From NCBI GenBank assembly GCA_951799425.1, contig OX637394.1, positions 43,638,142 to 43,702,141 of the forward strand: 64,000 nucleotides of DNA, in the 5' to 3' direction. Positions 11,201-22,437 of this stretch are shown one piece after another. The translations under genes and the position numbers were made by a program. The notes under the pieces were generated by a model, which did no database searches, was not told the DNA's origin, and worked only from the letters and a program-made list of their open reading frames with translations. The DNA is from Ilex aquifolium. Taxonomy: Eukaryota > Streptophyta > Magnoliopsida > Aquifoliales > Aquifoliaceae. Numbering within the stretch: position 1 is the stretch's first letter; each line of letters starts with the position of its first letter.

Positions 11201-12194
11201 CAACATTGATCTGTATGTGTAACTGTTAAGTCCACATATGTTTGCATTTGAAAAACCTTTCAATATGTTTTTGGACGTTGTTTTATATATTGTAACAGAT
11301 TATAGATTGCTGGGGAGATATGCTGCATGAACTTGATGCAAATAATGAGCAGTTAACGTATAAAAAAACGTTGCTTCTTCTTCAACAGTCTATGTTGGGT
11401 ATGTTAAAATTTATTGCCAATTTTTTTTTATTTAGGTATTGTTATATTTCATTTTAATAGTCCATAAATTGAGATATTTGTAGACGTTCGTTACAAAAAA
11501 ACATGGATTTATGCAAAGACCAAATTGACAAAAACCTCATTTTGGGAAGAGATCGTTGATTCCTTGTATTTCCCATGAATTACAATGGTCAAAACAACCT
11601 TGTGGAACCTTGGCATTGGACAGTGTTAGTGTTGGATACTGACGCTGGATCTTGGACACACTACAATTCTATGAAACCACGAACAGTGAGAAGGGACGTG
11701 TGGCTGGATGATGCAAGAGTATTGGTAAAAAACAACTGAAACCCATTGTTTTGTTTAAATTTTGCAATATCATAGCCATCACTAACATCTATCATTGAAT
11801 AAAATGCAGAAAGATTATGTTGAAAAGAAAATTAGTGAAATGCAAGCGGCCGATGGAATTGACATTGACCCCTCGGATAATGTTTTTCCAATGACGGCGT
11901 ATGAGAAAAGTCCACAACAAAGGGCAAATTCGTACGTATTACTTTGTAACGTTAATTCATTCAATTTCAAAGAAATGGTAGTAACACAACCTATAATGCA
12001 GGGTTGATTGTGAACTGTTCGTTTGCTACATAATGAGACAGCTTGCAAAGGACGAAGACATACAAGAAAAGTTGACAGCTGCACAAGTGAAACAATTCCG
12101 GACAGAAATGATGGAAATGTTCTTATACCATTCCAATTCTTGGACACTAAATGATTTCCATGAAAGGATGAAATTGAAGGAAATATATGAATAG
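8251..12194 (+). pseudogene. ULP1-like (C48) cysteine protease gene of the Mutator element, decayed
   Basis: Multi-exon gene. Exons I can place are 8251-9002, 9100-9234, 9334-9762, 10235-10787, 10919-11009, 11299-11398, 11484-11724, 11810-11931 and 12002-12194, nearly all with GT/AG borders. The N-terminal part (LRLRPNDVTLIFGIQDG...) is the helical domain common to transposon ULPs. The middle is acidic/basic coiled coil (9600-9760 and 10330-10490). The C-terminus has C48 protease marks: HWTVLVLDTDAGSWTHYNS with the catalytic His, then PQQRANS and VDCELFVCYIM with the catalytic Gln and Cys. The Asp usual in the WxxYDS position is Asn here. The frame shifts in the first exon (between 8251 and 8379), near 10640 and near 11577, so it is not functional. 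ULPs cleave SUMO-like modifiers; the role of the transposon copies is unknown. Confidence 0.8.
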
Positions 12195-12925
12195 TCCTAT
12201 TTGAGATGTAGTTGGATGTTTTGGGAATGAAATGAGACAATTGGTTGATTTAGTTGAAGTTAATGTGTGTATCTATTCTATACCTGAATGGTGTAACTGT
12301 TTCTGTGTAGTTAGTTACATGTTAAGGTGCATCTATTTGGTGCTCATGATTGAGTAACTGTTTCAGCCTAGTGTAACTTTTATGGTGTAACTGTTTTGTC
12401 CAGCTGCAGTATATAACAAAAGTTACATACAAAACAGTTACATCATATATGAATAGTCCTATTTGAGATGTAGTTGGATGTTTTGGGAATGAAATGAGAC
12501 AATTGGTTGATTTAGTTGAAGTTAATGTGTGTATCTATTCTATACCTGAATGGTGTAACTGTTTCTGTGTAGTTAGTTACATGTTGAGGTGCATCTATTT
12601 GGTGCTCATGCTTGAGTAACTGTTTCAGCCTAGTGTAACTTTTATGGTGTAACTGTTTTGTCTAGCTGCAGTATATAACAAAAGTTACATACAAAACAGT
12701 TACATCATATATGAATAGTCCTATTTGAGATGTAGTTGGATGTTTTGGGAATGAAATGAGACAATTGGTTGACTTAGTTGAAGTTAATGTGTGTATCTAT
12801 TCTATACCTGAATGGTGTAACTGTTTATGTATAGTTAGTTGCATGTTAAGTTACATCTATTTGGTGCTCATGCTTGAGTAACTGTTTCAGCCCTGTGTAA
12901 CTGTTTTGTCCAGCTGCATTATAAC
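12188..12925 (+). repeat. 262-bp tandem repeat, about 2.8 units
   Basis: Units start at 12188, 12450 and 12712, exactly 262 bp apart, each opening TGAATAGTCCTATTTGAGAT. Each unit holds a copy of part of the ULP gene's third exon (GACAATTGGTTGA..TTAGTTGAAGTTAATGT, compare 9518-9555). That is followed by sequence matching the intron after it (TAGTTAGTTACATGTTAAGG, compare 9872-9900). The array begins over the ULP stop codon. Confidence 0.9.
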
Positions 12926-13519
12926 CAAAAAAACAGTCCATAAACTTGTCGAGAACAATACAAAAAAAACAGTCCAGAAACAGACCATTAAATATTCCAA
13001 AAAAACAGTCCATAATGATCCAGCTGATACAGTGACGTGAACAGTAACTCAGGGAAAATTCCAACTGCAGTAAATAAGAGAGACAAAAGACTCCTGTTGC
13101 ATGAATAACCCAGGTGAACAGTCCAGTAAACAGTAACGTGAACAGTGACCACATCCCAAAATTCCTGCAGGTATCCCTGATATACACATTGATTAGATCC
13201 AAGTTGAACAAATAAACTCTGGACTGTGCCCAATAACTGTTTGGCGTAACATGTATAGAGTTTCTTATGTAATATGGAAGCAAGCTGCTTGTCGTAGTGC
13301 AAACTTCAAAGTACCTGTTAATTATATAGATTTAGTGTAACTCTTTCCAGTTTTGATTTTCCAGTCATCCCCCAAAAATTTACTCAACATACAAAAATTT
13401 GCACCCATACTATAACCTCCATATTAACATATCCATAAAAGAACTATTACTAAAATAAAACAGCAACTGAAAAAAAAAAATTCAAATAACAAATTTATTA
13501 GTTTAAAATAGTAATCCAA

Positions 13520-16500
13520 TCACAAAGGTTCTTTACAAGTTTTCTTGTTGTGACTACCTAACCGTCCACACCGACCACATCGAATTCGTCTAATAAGTTC
13601 TCCCCTTGACCTAATTCTACATTTTTTTGGTCGGCCCGGCTGCTTCTTTGTTGATGGTGGCAAAATCTCAGCTTCGTCAACATTGAAGTCCGAACGACCA
13701 AGAATAAGGATTGGGAGTATAGGTTGAGCGTATGATTTCTTGTATGTACTAACATGATAATAATAATCAACAAACTCATTCAAATTTCTCTCACTCTTAC
13801 GTATTGCCGCTATTGCATGAGAGCAAGGAAACTCATTAATCTGCCATTGGAAGCATGAACACGTGTCATTCTGAATGTCGACTGAAACAGAAGAATTTGA
13901 ATTAACTTCATACACATCATTGTTCGAAACACTAACAGCCCAAGACCTGCTTTTGGCAAATGCAACCTGTAATCTTGAATCCATCTCAGGACATAAATTT
14001 TCATTCCATGTACACGCAGTGATCATCCTAGCACCAATTTGATTCATAATTTGACACCTAATAGTGTCAACCATGCTCGTAATGGGTAAATGTCGTGGTT
14101 TCATAATCCACGAATTGAATGACTCCACTGCATTAGAGTTCATCTCGTCATAACGTCTACCTTTAAAGTATGAATTTAACCAATGCTCGTATGGAAGATT
14201 ATCCAAAAAACGTTTGACAATGTAACCACCCTCACTTCGAAAAGTTTCAATTTTTTGGGTAAACAGTGAAATGGTGGGGGCATAAGCACACTTACACAAC
14301 AACACCACCATATGCTCCCTAAATCCATTTGAATAACGACTACCACTGAACTTGTCCCGCAAGTTCGCCTTCAAGTGCTGCAAATAGAAAGCGTGGTGAC
14401 ACATTGGAAAAATATTTGGCATGGCTTCCAACAAACCAACATTACGATCAGAGACAAATGTAATGTCCCTATTCGGATCCAAAATCTCTGACAGTTGTTG
14501 TAAGAACCATAACTAATTTGCCTCATTTTCTGATTCAACAATCGCAAACGCTAGTGGGTATAATCCTGAAATACAAAGGTAAATGTATATAGTTAGGTAA
14601 AATATTAAAACAATAGCCTACAGATTCACATCAGTGCAACAATATACACCAACCCGTTATATTAAAATAGTTACAATAAACACATACAGTTACACTATTT
14701 AAGTTTCGCATAATATATACATTATATAGTTACAGTATACAGTTAAACACCAAAATATTCATACACACCATTTTATATTATGCATAAAAATGAAAATACA
14801 AACCACATCATAGAGTACCTTTGACAAACCACACACTTAGAAAAAAAAAATGACCAAATACAACAAAGAAAATACAAAATCAACACGCAAATTAAAATAA
14901 AAAAAGTTAAAAGATTTATACCCTGATTACCATCCTTTCCAATTGCTGAAAGAATGTTTCCTTTGTACTTTCCTTTAATGAATAAAATTGGACGACAATA
15001 ATTGAAACTATCGATACAAGCCTTGAAGGACACAAACAATCTATGGAAGCGGTTAGACTCATCATCACAATGCAAAACTATATGGCTTCCAGGGTTTGTA
15101 TTATTCGCAGCATCCACATACCAACGTAACTGTTTGTACGACAACGTATGATCCCCAAAAAGCATACCCTTTGCTTTTTCCACTCCTATCCATGCTTGGT
15201 GATAAGATACGTCAAGACCATAAGATGTAAGGAAATTACTAACCACGTCGACTGGACGAATGGACGTCTGGTCACGGACATTATCAACAATCAAATCTCC
15301 AATTAAATTGCAAGATAATCTTTTGTTCTTTGTGGTACGCAACGCTACTCCACATGTGTGTTCATTATTCATTTTCCATATGTAAAAGAAACCATTAAGT
15401 TTCTGAATAGTAGCATTTACATGCCATCCACACCCTTTATCATACTTCGAGGCGCACTCAGCAATAACCCTATCCCTACAATTCCTCACATAATTAAACT
15501 TGAACACAATCTCTATTGAGTATTTGCACAAGGCTTTCCTGAAATGTGTGACACCACCTTCAAACCTTTGGCCTACACGGCTTATTTCATTTGACCACCT
15601 AGCTGTCAACAATACTTTTTTCGTATGTGAGCAAAAGCGAGGGAGCAAATCATCATCAGACTCAACACCATGGTTGCAAATATGAACATCTTCAAGCAAA
15701 TTATCATCAACCACCACACGTGACTCTTTATCTTGCCCAGTTACCATGACCTCAGCATGATTGACATTTATCAAACGCATTATATCAAACATATTACACA
15801 AGTCCTCATTATTTTGCAAACAACATTTTGGGTGACCTGGAATAGAATATGACATGACAACAGACAAATTACCCAATTCCTCCCATTTTCCGCAAAGCCT
15901 ACCATAAATGAAATCAAATGTTGCACGAGCAGAACATCTGATAATAAAGGTGTCAACAACATATTTGCATACAAGCAGCACTATTCCCTCCATTTCCTGA
16001 TTATGACATTAAAAAAATGAATGACAATGTATCAATACAAAACAAAAACAAAAACAGTCATACAAAACAGTTACATAAAAAAATAATACAAATGACTGAA
16101 TTAATTAGTGCCATACTGGGAGAAAAACATAAAACAAAAAATAGTTACAATATACAGGCTTAGCCAAAATTGATATTGGCTGAAACATTGCATAAAAGAT
16201 CATTTACAGTAAAACATAACTCTGATAAAAAAACAGTTACACCCATTAACACAAAAACAATTTTTTGTTTCCTTCATTCCAACAACGAAGAAACATAAAA
16301 CAAAATCGAAACAGTTACACTCATTAGAATCAAAACATATCTTTTTTCCCATTCAATTCATCAGCGAACAAACATAAAACAAGATCAAACATAGGAATTT
16401 CCCAAAAAAAATGACCGAATAAAAGAATAAATAAAATTATTAACAACTAACCTTCAAGACGATGAACATAGGGATTTCCAAAAAAAAAAAAAATGAGTAA

Positions 16501-17045
16501 AAGCAGAAATATAATTATTATGTCTATATGAAAAAAATAGATACACCCATTAACAACAGTTACACCCATTAGAATCAAAGCAGTTTTTTTTTCCATTCAT
16601 TTCATCAGCGAACAAACATAAAACAAGATCAAACGTAGTAATTTCCCAACAAAAATGACCGAATAAAAGAATAAATAAAATTGTTAACAACTAACCTTCA
16701 AGATGATGAACATAGGGATTTCCAAAAAAAAAAAAACGAGTAAAAGCAAAAATATAATTATTATGTCTATATGAAAAAAATAGATACACCAATTAACAAC
16801 AGTTACACCTATTAGAATCAAAGCAGTTTTTGTTTTTCCATTCATTTCATCAACGAACAAACATAAAACAAGATCAAACGTAGTAATTTCCCAACAAAAA
16901 TGACCGAATAAAAGAATAAATAAAATTGTTGACAACTAACCTTCAAGACGATGCCAATTATTGATATTTGCAATTCGTTTTTACGAACAAATCCACCACC
17001 GGAGAAGTTTTGTAAATCTGCCGTTGAATTCACTCTTACAACCAT
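13520..17045 (-). pseudogene. MuDR-type Mutator-like transposase, decayed
   Basis: Three exons on the minus strand: 17045-16941, 15996-14922 and 14565-13520, phases compatible, about 741 codons. Order of parts: an N-terminal PB1-like region; the MuDR DNA-binding zone (FEGGVTHFRKALCKYSIE ... CGWHVNA ... NNEHTC); the MULE catalytic region; a SWIM zinc finger (CSCFQWQINEFPCSHAIAA); and a C-terminal zinc knuckle (RCGRCGRLGSHNKKTC). The second catalytic Asp (ITFVSDR), the CHHAFYLQHLKANL C2H motif and the Glu (NAVESFNSW) are present. The segment that should carry the first Asp reads CRPILFIKGKYKG, about five residues short, so that Asp is missing. A TAG at 14513-14515 replaces the Trp expected in the ENEANWLWF motif. 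Inactive. Confidence 0.88.
16230..16960 (-). repeat. 244-bp tandem repeat at the 5' end of the transposase gene
   Basis: Units are spaced 244-245 bp (aligned points 16364, 16608, 16853), with a more diverged unit on the left. Each carries AACATAAAACAAGATCAAAC and ends with ACTAACCTTCAAGA, which on the minus strand is a copy of the first transposase exon's end plus its GTTAG splice donor. The real exon 1 is the last unit (16941-17045). Confidence 0.85.
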
Positions 17046-17340
17046 TTATTGCCCAACCGTTTCTTCCATATATTCCACAAAAAACTGCTCATTCAAAATT
17101 CAAAAAATAATGATAACAACTATGGAATCTTTACATATTTGTTTCCTCAAATAACTGTCAAATATTGCTGCATAAATTAAGTAAGGGTGTTTTGGTAAAA
17201 AAAATTTTAATTAATTTGAATTTTGTACCTAAACAAAATTTTTTTTATAAAAATTGTACTTAAATGAATAAACAACTTATCCATACACTTTTGCCTAAAT
17301 AAGTCTAAAAAATTGTACCCACCTAAAAAAACCCTAATTA

Positions 17341-18009
17341 TAATATTGTGTACCAGCCCCATGTTGTAGGCCTTATGGTTGGGCTAGCCCTGTTTATATG
17401 TTGACCCAACCAAGGGAAATTTAAATCCAATCAAAAATAAATTTGAAGAGTTTGGGTTCATGAACCTAGCCCATAATATTAAAAATATACCAAAACAAAT
17501 TTTTTATAGAAAAAAAAAACAAATGCTAAGGGTTAAAAAGAATTCTAATTGGTAAACCATCCACTCACTCTCTTTCTATGTTTCCGGAATATAAAACTTA
17601 AAAATCCGATGTTACGAATTGTTTTTAATTTGTATTATGAAAAATATGCCAAAAGTTTTTAATTTTTTGTTAAATTAAAAAAAAATTAAAATTAGTAGAG
17701 TATGATTGTTTAAAATAAAAATAATTTTTTTTAAAATTAAAAATAACAAAACATTCTCTAAGATTGATTATAAAAAAATTTAGGGAATTAGTGATACTAT
17801 CAATATAAAAGATATGGTAGCGTAACTTATTAAACATAAAAATTAATAGTTTTTTTAATCTAAAAAAAATAAAAAAAAATATATATTTTAGATAAAAATT
17901 ATTACTATTAAAAATAAAAGCAATCACTTTTAGTTGCTGTTGTAGGTCTAAAATAGCCTTGGGCGGCCAAGCACAATGAAATTGATTAAACAAGATCAGG
18001 ATTGAATAC
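17341..18009. other. AT-rich spacer
   Basis: Very AT-rich, non-coding. Open frames here are low-complexity Phe/Ile/Lys strings and are not supported. Confidence 0.5.
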
Positions 18010-18135
18010 CTCAACTTTCTTGTAAAACTTGTACATATCTTCTGCATATTCGACAACAGGCAACTCATTATTCACATCTGGAGTATCAATATCAATAATG
18101 TGCAACTTGGGTTTATGAATAAAACCACAAACCAC
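18010..18135 (-). pseudogene. Orphan cyclin B2-like exon
   Basis: A 126-bp minus-strand exon with a TTTCAG acceptor and a GTATTC donor encodes HIIDIDTPDVNNELPVVEYA followed by EDMYKFYKKVE. This matches the start of the first cyclin box region of plant B2-type mitotic cyclins (DID..D..N.LAVVEY..D.Y.FYK). Such cyclins bind and activate CDKs at G2/M. I find no neighbouring exon with the rest of the cyclin box on either side, so this is a relic or captured piece. A short open stretch with a GTAAGG donor near 18243-18295 could be a preceding exon but is not recognisable. Confidence 0.55.
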
Positions 18136-18139
18136 CTGA

Positions 18140-19767
18140 AATGTGGGATGGAATTAGAATAGTCAAGAAGAAAAATTTCCCCAAATACTTTTTCGAAAGA
18201 ACAACCAGAAGAGTATTGAAAAAAAATCATATATCACCTTACTTCTGGATGGCCCTTCACTAGAATCCGACAGTTTTTTACTATCATAATAACCAGTAAA
18301 TATTTAGCATCAGTCCTCAAACAGCCATATAAATTGATTAGTGATAATTTGTGGATGAATGCACAGTATAATTCAAAAAATCAAAACATTTTTCGTGGAC
18401 ACAAAAAAAAAAAAAAAAATCTGGAACATGGAGACGCATTAAGCGCAAAGTCTAAACTGCATCCTTTAATACCCGCACTTTGCAAACATACTCAACAAAT
18501 ACCTATTTAAAGATTCTCGTGAAGACAAACTTCATTGAAAAAAATAAAGAATACACAACTTTACTAATCAAAAACCTATAAATTTAAATTGGAAACCAAT
18601 AAAATACATATACTTGAAATTACACAATAGCACTAAACCTATGCCATTAAAAGAAATGTTCGTGTTTCTCTTTGACTATTTAATCTGTTATTTGTTTAGG
18701 TGTTTCTCTGACCCATTAGAAATTTTCTCTTCTGTTTATGAAAGTTTTATTGTAATATTGTCATTATTGAGTACTTTCATATCTAATTATATTATAAATT
18801 TATTACATTTTTTTTTTGAAAAATGATTAAATTCCAATACTATTATTTGTATTATAATAATACGATATTTTTGCATACCCAAAAATTAAATATAATATAT
18901 ATTTGATTAAATACTATTAACAAAAGAGTCAAAAAGAATTTAGAAGTCAAATAAGTGTAAAAAATAAAAATTTGATAAAAAAAAAAATAATAATAAAAGA
19001 GTCCAAATGAACTTAGAAGTCAAAATAAGTATAGGAAATAAAATTGGATGAAAGTAGTATGTGGGTATAATTGATTTTATAATATTAATTAGGGATAAAA
19101 TAAGAAATTAAATTTTTTTCACATATTCTGATATGTATAAATAGTATAGATATATATATATATATAAATAATATGACATTAGGGACTTTCATGTACTAAT
19201 AACCACGAGAAAATATTGGGTGCTCACTAGGCACCACATGGTAATGCTACATGGTGTATATCGACAATAACAAATTGTATATGCTCAATGAATGGTTGTC
19301 ATCTATCATCTTATCGAATTTTTCTTAAAAAAAACTATTTTTTGTATCCCACAAGCTAATTGTGTGGCAAATTCTTGTTGGTAGTAGGCACCAATTAACA
19401 CTGTGTCACCTGATGCCTTAGAAACACCCAATATCTTCTCAATCACCACCTATGAAAAAAAAAAAAAAAAGTACCAATAACCAAGTATTGATTTAGGGTC
19501 TACTTGACGGGTCTTCTCTGAGGGCCTTGAATGGGCCAGGTTTTTGGGCAGAAACCAAAACTTTCAAGAATAATAATTGGGGAACAGGATGTTTTCTGCT
19601 TCTTTCACTATCCGAACCATCCCAAGAGGTCGGATATGGGATTGTTGATCCAATGTTTACTGCTTTGAACTACCATCAAAGTTCGACTCGGAGAAACCCA
19701 TCATATCCGCATCACCATCAAAATTCAACTCATTCATAAGGAATATTCAAATTGACCATTGAAGTTC
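18140..19767. other. AT-rich spacer
   Basis: Non-coding, with an (AT)n run near 19150-19165. No gene or clear transposon border recognised. Confidence 0.45.
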
Positions 19768-20740
19768 AACTCATTTAGCTAGAAAAAAATATTTTATATT
19801 TTAAATTTTTTTTATTGGTCGTCGCGAGGACAAGTTATTCATCATGCCTAGCTGTCTAGCATGGAGTCCACAATGGCTTCCACATGTTTGAAGTTGAAGT
19901 TGCTTGGAAAATTAAGCCCCCCCTAAATATGAACCATCAATATGTTTTGAGCAGTCATATTCAACACAGTAGTCGAAACTTCGTACTCACCTGTGAAAAC
20001 ATGAAAGTGCCAAAAACTCTGAGATGTACTCATCAGCTTCGTTTTACAGATGACAGAAAACAATCTGGGCAGCCAATCACCAAGTTTGAACACAATATTC
20101 AGAGCCACAAGTTCAAAGATTGTTTTATTATGATGTGAACGAAAATGATTATAAGGGCTAACAATAATTAACACGATCGGATACATGAAAATGGGATTAT
20201 TGAGTAGGGAATTTGGTTTTAATGTGTTTAGATGATCATTATCAGATTAACCTGAAACCCACTTAATATAACAACGTCATACGACACAAATCTACCTGTA
20301 ACCTATTGTTTGTCTATGGTTTAATAAAATTAAATATGATATGACAAAATTTACACAACGATATGAACCCCCGACACGGCTCAAGCAATCGTAAGTATCA
20401 AAGTTTGACGAACTAACCGTGTTTTGAATAATTCAAAAACATGTATACTAGATGCATTTAACATGTGGTATGTGAGATGACATTTGTATCACACTATGCT
20501 TGAAAAAAAGGAGGGATGACCGTGATGTTTACGAGTTGCCAGAGCTTCATTTCAATTATTCAGGAACATTACAGAGACTTGGACGGTTGCTATGCAATGT
20601 TGGTGTGTCATGTAAGATATTTGTCCGAGGTGTCGGGGTCAACTTATATACATCTGTACTAATCCTCTTTTGGCCCGGTTCGATCAAAGAAATGTCATTC
20701 ACGTTGAGACTAAGAAAATTCATGATGAAAAAGTGCCAAA
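19768..20740 (+). repeat. Tandem duplication, unit A
   Basis: Aligns along its length to unit B (20931-22030). Shared landmarks include AGCTGTCTAGCATGGAGTCC, AAATATGAACCATCAATATG, CACGATCGGATACAT and TTGTTTGTCTATGGTTTAA. Divergence is moderate, so the duplication is old. Non-coding; the short open frames in it are not conserved between units. Confidence 0.8.
20610..20740 (-). mobile_element. SINE remnant shared by both duplication units
   Basis: Diverged copy of the reverse-oriented SINE also seen at 21220-21440, 21865-22030 and 44256-44475 (marker CTTTTGGCCCGGTTCGATCA). It lies at the same place in unit A as the 21865 copy does in unit B, so it predates the duplication. Confidence 0.55.
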
Positions 20741-21219
20741 GATGCATTGCAAAAAAAGAGAATTACAAAAAATAAAAAAATATATAAATATAGTTATCTT
20801 CATGAAAGCTAAATTCTGGAAGAAATACAGGCCTTGAGCTAATAATTGATCAATAAGATTGACTTGAGAAGATACTAGACTTATCATTAAATGCAAAAAT
20901 GTTCTGATTTTGACAACACAAACTCATTTAGCTCGTATTGTATTATAAGAGAAAAATATTTTGTATTTTCAAAATTTTCTTATCCGTCGGACAAGGTATT
21001 CCTCATCCCCAGCTGTCTAGCATGGAGTCCACAATGCCTTAAACAAACAAGAGACAATTTGTGTACATGTTTGATTTGATTAGATATTTTTGGGGTCAAT
21101 TGAAGTTCCTTGAAAAATTAAGCCCCCCTAAATATGAACCATCAATATGTTTTGAGTGGTCATATTCAACACAGTAAGTCCAAAAACTGTGAGCCAGCAC
21201 CAGGATGTACTCAACTTCG

Positions 21220-21440
21220 TTTTTTTTTTCAACGGTTAGAGATATTCGGTTCAGTTTATACGTACATTGATTAATTCTTTTTTGATCTGGTTAAAGGCAG
21301 ATCATCTACGCCGAGACTAGAGCATTCATATTAGATAAATATCTTATGACCTAACTTTAAAGAGTTGTCAAAATTCAAATTCAAGACACCTATATTTAAG
21401 ACTTGTTCATATTATCGTATGAACTACTCTTTGAGGGTTG
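21220..21440 (-). mobile_element. tRNA-derived SINE, absent from unit A
   Basis: Reverse-oriented: a T-run at 21220-21229 is the complement of its A-tail, and a box B-like GAATTTGAATTT lies near its other end on the minus strand. Flanks are CTCAACTTCG (21210-21219) and CTCAACAATG (21441-21450), an imperfect 10-bp duplication. The matching place in unit A (about 20027-20047) runs straight from TACTCATCAGCTTCG into TTTTACAG with no insert. Confidence 0.75.
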
Positions 21441-21864
21441 CTCAACAATGTTTTACAGGTGACAGAAAACAATGTGGGCCGCCAATCCCCAATTTTTGAA
21501 CAATTCAGAGCCACAAGTTCGAAGATTGTTTTAGTATGATGCCAAAGGAAAGCATTAACACGATCGGATACATAAAAACGGGATTAATGTGTTTAGATCA
21601 TTATTAGATTGACCTGACAAACCCACTTAAAATAACAACGTTTGACAAGAATTCACATGACACAAATCCACTTATAACCGATTGTTTGTCTATGGTTTAA
21701 CAAAATTAAATATGATATAACAAAATTTACACAAGAGATATGGACCCGACGCGACTCAAGTAATCGTAAGTATCAACGTTTGATGAACTCACCATATCCT
21801 GCTAGTTCATGAAAACTACTGTGTTTTGAATAATTTCAATGTTGGTGCTGTAATGTAAGATTTT

Positions 21865-22030
21865 TTTTTTTGGGTATAACGGTCAAGGTATCCAATTCAA
21901 CTTACGTATACCTCAATTAATCCTCTCTCGGCCCGGTTTGGTTAAAGACAGGTCATCCACGCCAACACTAAAAAATTTATGAAGAATAAATCTCTCGTGA
22001 TCTGTCCTAAGAAAATTTCCAAGTTTCGAA
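21865..22030 (-). mobile_element. SINE copy in unit B
   Basis: A T-run at 21861-21871 leads into GGTATAACGGTCAAGGTATC, then TCTCGGCCCGG and GGTCATCCACGCC, the family markers. Same family as 44256-44475. Confidence 0.65.
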
Positions 22031-22437
22031 ATGGAAGATTTTTTGTTCAATGAATTTTGATTGTTTCAATCTTTATTCAAAGAAAGCTATGCTGCAAGTT
22101 GTAAAATCTTTTACAGTCAATCAATTTCTTAATTGAATGATAGGAATAAAACTAGCCCTTGTGTACCAACACCTGACCGTTGATCAAAAAAAAAATATAT
22201 ATTTTTTAAAGATAACTTTGAGACATGTCTAATTTCTCTGATTGGGATGGATATGCCAAAAATATAACATTTTATACTATAACAAAATAAAATGAACTTT
22301 TTTTTTTGCTGGATGAAAAAGGGGTGGAGGCAAAAGAGAGCGCTCAGAGATCACCTTGATAGTCTCTCATTGGTGGGATCATGAGGCCTTTGATTATGTC
22401 TGTTACTCATTTTGAGAATGAAACTAGTTATGCTAGT

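Larger units (their letters stand above)
7780..17340. mobile_element. Mutator-like element carrying a ULP1-like protease (Kaonashi-like)
   Basis: About 9.5 kb. It contains a C48 protease-like gene on the plus strand (8251-12194) and a MuDR-type transposase gene on the minus strand (17045-13520), facing each other. Plant Mutator-like elements with a ULP-like gene beside the transposase are known as Kaonashi-type. Two tandem arrays (12188-12925 and 16230-16960) and many copies of GTAACTGTT fill the non-coding parts. Both genes are damaged, so this copy should not move on its own. I could not find terminal inverted repeats or a 9-bp duplication, so the ends are estimates. Confidence 0.75.
20931..22030 (+). 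repeat. Tandem duplication, unit B
   Basis: Second copy of unit A. It is longer mainly because of a SINE inserted at 21220-21440 that unit A lacks. The gypsy element begins about 400 bp to the right. Confidence 0.8.

Noticed and set aside
19200-22430. Possible protein-coding gene in the duplicated region
   Set aside because: Open frames are not conserved between the two duplicate units and show no domain.
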